From Branchinecta lynchi (lineage: Eukaryota; Arthropoda; Branchiopoda; Anostraca; Branchinectidae): a stretch of DNA of 64,000 bases. The stretch spans positions 19,253,689 through 19,317,688 of the forward strand of contig JAKZAP010000013.1 in assembly GCA_023053575.1 (NCBI GenBank), in the 5' to 3' direction. The notes beneath the pieces are model-generated. The model ran no database searches. It saw nothing but the letters and a program-made list of their open reading frames with translations, and was not told the origin of the DNA. The stretch's first letter is position 1; each line of letters begins with the position of its first letter. A program made the translations under genes and the position numbers. Shown piece after piece: positions 59,183 through 64,000 of the stretch.

Positions 59183-59270
59183 GCTGAATTCGAGTATGAC
59201 TATCATTATATTTTTCGTTCGCCAGGAATCCTATTTTTCGTTCGCCAGGAATCCTGCTGAAATTATCTGA
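55600..59270 (+). CDS. LINE-A ORF2: endonuclease, reverse transcriptase, Cys/His motif (one frameshift)
   Basis: The endonuclease (55627-56310) has ICTWNVQG, GITETWN, GVAVLVRK, GDFNVYTG and, after the slip, DYFLVS and SDHVPLVL, the APE-type set. The G13 run at 56304-56316 shifts frame by one base. The RT (about 57180-58100) has NSAPGPDGIP, FLDLKGAFD (57577-57605), GVKQGCCLSP and FADDMVLF (57885-57908). The C-terminus has CPMCG...HLMCYC (58854-58911). There is no ATG before the endonuclease: the frame continues from ORF1 across one TAG (55597-55599). The frame runs through the 3' tail into flanking DNA, ending at 59270. Confidence 0.85.
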
Positions 59271-59370
59271 ACTTTGTCTTCTCAGATGATACCAGTGGAC
59301 CTCTACAAGACCCGATTGTCTGTAAATATCAAATATTTGGGATCCCATCGAAACCTTTGGTCTTGATTTT
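59183..59370 (-). mobile_element. Family H2 copy, 5' part after LINE-A
   Basis: GAATTCGAGTATGACTATC resumes the inverse 137-bp repeat type. GGGATCCCATCGAAACCTTT and GGTCTTG are the inverse of the H2 5' end at 47645. TTTTTCGTTCGCCAGGAATC is duplicated in tandem here. This shows that LINE-A inserted into an existing H2 element. Confidence 0.55.
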
Positions 59371-59848
59371 TCCGGAACATACTTATGATCTATTGAAATG
59401 CCCTTCCATGCAAAATAGTGTGGAGCGAACTCGGGGAACAAAACTCCTGCACTGAAAAAATTTCCAAATTGTTACCGTTGCGATTTACGTTTACTCGTAT
59501 GAACTGTTACCACCCATAGCCGATCAATATGCAAACAAAAAATCAGGAAACACTAGAAATAGTGCGTAAATGTCGGTATGTTTCAGAACCCCAACTCTTA
59601 ATCGTAATTTAACCTGCAGTTGTTGCTTCATACCAACTCGGTAAAAACAGACAAATTTCAGGCATAAAACGTTCCCATTGTAAATAGAAAATAACTTAAA
59701 GCAAGAAAGATAACAAAAATGAAAGTAGACTTTCGGAAAGGTGGAGTGTTTAAGAGACAACATCTAAAACATTACAATACTAATTATGAACTGTAATAAT
59801 TTATCACACTAATGGAAGAAATGAAGGAATATTTTTATCTTCTAACTC
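59371..59848. other. Stretch with no recognised feature
   Basis: AT-rich sequence between the H2 end and the next MITE. The minus frame at 59524-59763 matches nothing I know. Confidence 0.4.
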
Positions 59849-60104
59849 GAGAAAAATAACACCAAGGAGTAGCGCCCAGTCTTTCACCAGCGCTGGCTCC
59901 AATAACTTCATATTCTGAACAAAGCAAAAACTTAGATACAGCCTACATTGTTTGCTTGGTGTGTGCAGACCTCACCTTTGCTTTACCAGAAATGTCTAAA
60001 CCCGAAAGTTTGTCTCGCTTTAAATGCTGCAATCGTAGTGGGTGGCACTATGAGGTATGTAAAGCATAGGTATTGCCGCTACTCCCCAGTGTTATTTTGC
60101 TCTT
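59849..60104. mobile_element. MITE copy, CAGAGCAAAATAACAC family
   Basis: AGAAAAATAACACCAAGGAG, TAGCGCCC at the left and TATTGCCGCTACTCC, CAGTGTTATTTTGCTCTT at the right form the inverted ends. The interior matches 6402-6708 (CCAGCGCTGGCTCCAATAA, GTGTGCAGACC, GTTTGTCTCGCTTTAAATGC). Confidence 0.75.
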
Positions 60105-60372
60105 CTAAACAGAGATGTGATTGTCAATCACATAAAATGGTATGCCAACCATATCATGGTAATCAAGGTCTTGCATGCGACGGAGGTCTCTTGCTTTGAC
60201 ACCTTTTGGAAGGGTTGACTGACATGTTTGGTCAGCGGGAATGCTCCGACAAATGCACAAATAACAGTCTATTTTCGCAAGTCGGTTCATGATTCTCTTA
60301 CGTTCTGAAGAAGGTGGGACGTAAAAGTTTACTCATTAACATTTTCTTTCAAGCACACTACAGGGGTTGGAG

Positions 60373-60595
60373 TTTTCGTTCCAACCTCGCAAGAAGTTAC
60401 TACGCTGACGGTTCCAACCTTTTCGAAATGGTAACTATTTACCTACGCTCGGGAGCGTAGTAAACGTGGTAGCTACGATCTCTGTGACGCGATTGGCCCG
60501 GTTAGGCCGTAGGACGATATTTAAAAAACAGAAAAATGCGTTCCAGCCTTGATGCCAAGAAGCCAGGAGCCGGTACGTCATGCGTAATAAATAAG
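60373..60595 (-). mobile_element. MITE with CTCCCGAGC hairpin, inverse copy
   Basis: CGTTCCAACCTCGCAAGAAG, ACGCTGACGGTTCCAACC, GCTCGGGAGCGTAG and AAATGCGTTCCAGCCTTGAT are inverse to 24141-24417. Confidence 0.6.
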
Positions 60596-60677
60596 GTAAG
60601 TGGGTGGAAAACCACCATAGGTTTTTTGGAAAAAAGACGGAATCAAACTTTCAAAGTTCTTCTTCTACGCGTCGTCT

Positions 60678-60945
60678 GAGCCTCGTTTTTGTTGCAATAG
60701 CACTGCCGCAGCACTTCTTTGCTTTTGCACAATATGCGTTTTTGGATTCACTTTCTTCTTGGTTGAAGCGGCAGCGCTGGAGCATCTTGCAGGGAAGCAA
60801 GGACTTGGTCGGTGAGCAAGTCCACGATTCTCGAGAAGCGCTGCCGTCTACCTCGGAAGCACTGCAGTGCAAAAACGGATGTAGAAAGAATCAGTCCGGA
60901 AGTGGCCGAGAAGCGGACCTGCAGCGTGCAACAAAAACGAGGCTC
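60678..60945. mobile_element. MITE with perfect 19-bp ends
   Basis: GAGCCTCGTTTTTGTTGCA (60678-60696) and its perfect inverse (60927-60945). The interior has weaker inverted GCAGCGCTGG/CGCTGCCG words. 268 bp, no coding, no second copy in the window. Confidence 0.8.
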
Positions 60946-60999
60946 TGGTTAAAACCATCTCCACTCTCTAAACCACAATACAAAATTCCAATTACAAAT

Positions 61000-61385
61000 T
61001 GGCGCTCTCGTTATTCCCGGATTGTTATGTTAATGATAATAACAATGATAATAATCCAAAGCATGAGAAAAGGCTTTCGCCTCTAAATAACTAAAAAAAA
61101 TTGAGTTGTGGAACAGATCAAAATTTAAAAATCCCATCAACAATGCACTTGAAACTATTGATCGATTCCATAACCGCATCTTCGGTAAGGCTGTTCCAAG
61201 TATTAAAGTTTAACTGAACAGGCAACTTATTTTTACATCTTAGATTCAAATACATTGAATTATTACAACACCTATTGGGGATTTTCATTCTGTCCACAGT
61301 AGTCTTCAGTAGGGACGATGGGAATGTGGACGCTTTCCCATGGTGAATCCGTCCACAATTCGCCCGCGACAATCACTAAACTATC
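61000..61385 (-). mobile_element. LINE-B 3' fragment
   Basis: On the minus strand MYLNLRCKNKLPVQLNF, NTWNSLTEDAVMESINSFKC end a LINE ORF2, followed by AGGCGAAAGCCTTTT and an ATT/ATC-rich tail (61020-61060). Same family as the fragments near 925 and 9020. Confidence 0.7.
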
Positions 61386-61889
61386 ACTACACAAGACACC
61401 TCACTAGCTAGCACTAGTTTTTGGCACTGCAGACTGCAGACACTTCTTTGTTTATTTGATACACAATTTATTTACTCGTTTGCTGCTGGTGTTGTTGCCA
61501 AATGTTCCAGGCACCATAGAGATATCACAAAAACGGGAAGAGCGGCAAGCACAATGTGATAATCGATTATTTGGAAATATCAGAAAAACAAACTAACGCT
61601 TTTTCATCGGGTTTTCAAGATTATTTAAGCGAACAAGTGATGGGTAACTAGACTGTCGTAACCTAGCCCTTTTCGGTTAAACTTTAACAATTCTGTTACC
61701 AAAAGCCCACTTAAAAGCGTCCTTCTAGAATCTTGATTTTGCAAGCTTGTACGCAATCGCCCGATGATGACGGTTAATACTGAATATTAATAAATCAAAC
61801 GGAATTACATGGAAACATAACGCTTAAAGCACAACTGATCCTTGATACTTTTCAATTATTTCCTTTCTCAATAATAGTTTCAATTTCAA

Positions 61890-62505
61890 TTTAATTTCAA
61901 TTTATTTATAATAAAGCAAAACATATCTCTCGTGGGCAGGGCCCAAATACGATGTTTTTGTAGTCATAAATAAAGTCATAAATAAGATAAAATAAATTGT
62001 CAACATATAATTTAAAAGTAAAAAAAAAAGGTAACAAGGCAGAACAATGCTAAAGAGCATTGTACTGCTTTACGAAGCTCGGCACAAAGCTTCTACTGTA
62101 GCGCATAGTGTTACAGTAGATTGGGATCAGTTTGGGAACCTTTTCAGCCACTTCTCGGGGGGGACGAGATCTTACAGGAACAAAGGGTGGGGGAAGGAAT
62201 GAACGGTACATGGGATGCTGGAGAAGGGATGAGCCAAAGTTGCGGCATAGTTTTTCGCGGCGGGAAGAAAGGGATTCAATTTTAAATTCTTTGAGGTAAA
62301 AAGAGTATGGTAGGGGGGAACCGCCATAGATAATTTGCAGCGATCTCTTCTGAACTCGCTCTATTTTATCAGTTTCGTCTTGGGTAAGAGCAAAGTGCCA
62401 AACCGGACAAGCATATTCGACTAAGGGTCGGATGAAAGAGCAAAACATTAGCTTTAGCTTGTCCTTAGGAACCCGAAACTTTTTCAGTGTTTTTAGCATT
62501 GAATT
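61890..62505 (-). mobile_element. CR1/L2-like LINE C-terminal fragment with tail
   Basis: An open minus frame (62499-62050) reads LMFCSFIRPLVEYACPVWHF, ALTQDETDKIERVQKRSLQI and YLKEFKIESLSSRREKLC, ending FVPSFVKQYNAL. An AT-rich 3' UTR ends in an (ATTGAAATTAA)n-like tail at 61880-61910. It is the same general type as 43265-44700 but less decayed. Confidence 0.8.
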
Positions 62506-62559
62506 GCGCTGTTAGCTTTCTTTACAAACGTCTCTGTATTTTCATGCCAGAAGAGATCA

Positions 62560-62800
62560 CTACACCTAGTAGCGTTATTTTATCCCTGATGCAATTACCA
62601 GTCTGCCTATTTTCAATTTCGCTTTCACGGTTGTTTTCATGCTTTTGCTCTCTAGACGAGAGTTATTTCACACTTGAGCTGCACCCCTCGCGTCGTTTGC
62701 GATTGGCTCAGTCGGAAGTTACAGACTGTGCAAACCATTCAGAGACTTTTGTTGGCGATGTTAGTCGAGATTACCGGTAATTAGTAGTCTGATTTAAACG
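62560..62800. mobile_element. Short relative of the CCGAGA foldback element
   Basis: ATTACCAGTCTGCCTATTTTC with GGTTGTTTTCATGC, and TCGTTTGCGATTGGCTCAGT with GGCGATGTTAGTCGAGATTA, match the outer parts of 32090-32815. Only traces of the CCGAGA arms remain. Confidence 0.5.
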
Positions 62801-62867
62801 TGAAGAGGCACTCCGAGAGTTCATACCCGAGGGGTTGCGCGCTGGTGCCTCATGGTGTACAAGTTCC

Positions 62868-62955
62868 CTGCCTCATGCCTGCCTCACGTGCCTCATGTCT
62901 GCCTCACGTGCCTCATGCCTGCCTCACATGCCTCATGCCTGCCTCAGGTGCCTCA
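62868..62955 (+). repeat. CTGCCTCACGTGCCTCATG minisatellite
   Basis: The 19-bp unit CTGCCTCACGTGCCTCATG repeats about 4.5 times with few changes. Confidence 0.85.
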
Positions 62956-63224
62956 TCGCCCGTTCTGGTGACACGTTTAGGGGTTTTTGAAAATTTTTCG
63001 CTCAGCTACGAGATCTGTGATGAATAACAAAAAGAGAGGGAGCTTCTTATCCCCTCGGGAAATTTGAACTGGGTTGTCCATGCGGATTATTTGAAAGGTA
63101 AAATAAATATTTCTTGTTAGTTGATTAATGCCTTTAATAAACCCTGGTAAATTATCTCTGAAAGACTTAGGTATACTCAGGACTATTCAAAAGACTACTC
63201 AACGACTATTCTTAAGGCAGTCTG

Positions 63225-63450
63225 TCCTCCCCCCCCCCCAAACTCCCGCCACAGTGCCCGAATCCAGTCCGGTTCTCTCAACGATGTATCTAGGACTTGT
63301 GCTTGTTCTTCCGACCAAGTTTCGTCCCGATCCCTCGACTGTAAGCGTTTCCCAAGATTTCCGGTTCCCCCTCCAGCTCCCCCCAAAGTCACCGGATCCG
63401 GTCCGGATTTTAAGTGGGTCGTGACGCACGAGATCTCTCCAAACATCATT
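63225..63450 (+). mobile_element. Helentron-like H1 internal fragment
   Basis: CACCAAACTTCC-type flanks, CCAAGTTTCGTCCCGATCCC, CCCAAGATTTCCGGTTCCCC and CACCGGATCCGGTCCGGATT are one 281-bp family unit without element ends. A poly-T run follows at 63486-63505. Confidence 0.55.
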
Positions 63451-63505
63451 GTGTCGCGAGAGCAACACTTTGATTTTGTCCTGTTTTTTTTTTTTTTTTT
63501 TTTTC

Positions 63506-64000
63506 TATGCCGCCGATTTCATTTTATTCCTGGTAATTGGTAAGGGTCTAACCTGTGCGGTTTTTACGGAAAGTGTGGACCTTAGGCCGGATTGATGAAT
63601 ATGACATTACATTTTGGAAAGCTCCGTAGAACTCTTGCCTGGGGCCAAAAAAGGATGGTTTTTACTTTTCCTCGAGCCAGAGCCTACGGTGTGCGAAGTG
63701 AAGAGGAGTTATATAGCCTATGGCACAGAGGACTATCTGAAGTTGTGCAGCCAACCTTTCGTTTCATCAAACCATGTTTCTGCTTTCGAGTGGAAAGCTC
63801 CGCTCTAGCACGCAAGCAGGCAGGCACCAGTTTCAACTTGAAGATGTATTATAATCTGGTGTTAAATATAGTGTTAGATCTGGTTAAAAATCTAAAAAAG
63901 ATCTGGTAAATATAGTGTTAAAATCTGGTTTAAATATAAGTGTTAAATATATGCGGCAGTTACCCGGCCCCATAGCCAACATATCTTCTTTGAGTGATAA
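63506..64000. other. Stretch with no recognised feature
   Basis: Open frames at 63592-63909 and 63614-63808 overlap on the same strand and match nothing I recognise. The end has a short imperfect direct repeat (GTGTTAAATATAGTGTTA...GATCTGG). Confidence 0.35.

Noticed and set aside
59175..59441. An upstream Ptp10D exon on the minus strand (VEVHWYHLRRQ wording)
   Set aside because: It lacks FN3 core residues, spans the LINE tail and H2 junction, and has no suitable splice borders.

Overview
This is a stretch of a repeat-rich eukaryotic nuclear genome, almost certainly an arthropod. Coding sequence is sparse, split into short exons with canonical GT..AG borders, and set in introns packed with LINE retrotransposons, MITE-like foldback elements, Helentron-like elements and minisatellites. 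No operons or other prokaryotic features are seen. The species cannot be named from the sequence alone.

The only convincing host gene is the ortholog of Drosophila Ptp10D, a receptor protein tyrosine phosphatase with many fibronectin type III (FN3) domains. It lies on the minus strand. Seven consecutive exons, in gene order 33674-33571, 24929-24658, 16139-15955, 10341-10238, 7759-7468, 5641-5504 and 3550-3445, join with matching phases (1,201 nt, about 400 residues). They encode about four and a half FN3 domains. The signal peptide and first FN3 domains lie right of the window or were missed. The later FN3 domains, membrane segment and phosphatase domain lie to the left.

The left part (1-33.6 kb, introns of that gene) carries foldback elements with a hammerhead-ribozyme-like core (best copy 6948-6995), several MITE families, a 263-bp tandem triplication (16.5-17.3 kb), a Helentron-like element with six 281-bp repeats (18.5-20.4 kb), a 140-bp repeat array (22.9-23.6 kb), two hAT-like elements and a foldback element with arms of 162-184 bp (32.2-32.7 kb).

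The right part (33.7-64 kb) is intron or upstream sequence. It holds a broken multi-exon gene of a transposon-like family (39.4-45.7 kb) with a LINE lodged in one intron. It also holds two further Helentron-like copies, a second Helentron-like family with a 137-bp repeat (47.6-49.0 kb), an inverted duplication of about 1.1 kb (46.1-47.2 versus 52.0-53.0 kb) and a nearly intact LINE of about 5 kb (54.2-59.2 kb). The LINE has a coiled-coil/RRM-type ORF1, an endonuclease, a reverse transcriptase and a Cys/His motif. Its ORF1 and ORF2 share one frame, separated by a single TAG.

The most interesting signals are the hammerhead-like elements, whose two subfamilies show compensating changes in helix I, and the AUG-less, stop-separated ORF2 of the LINE.
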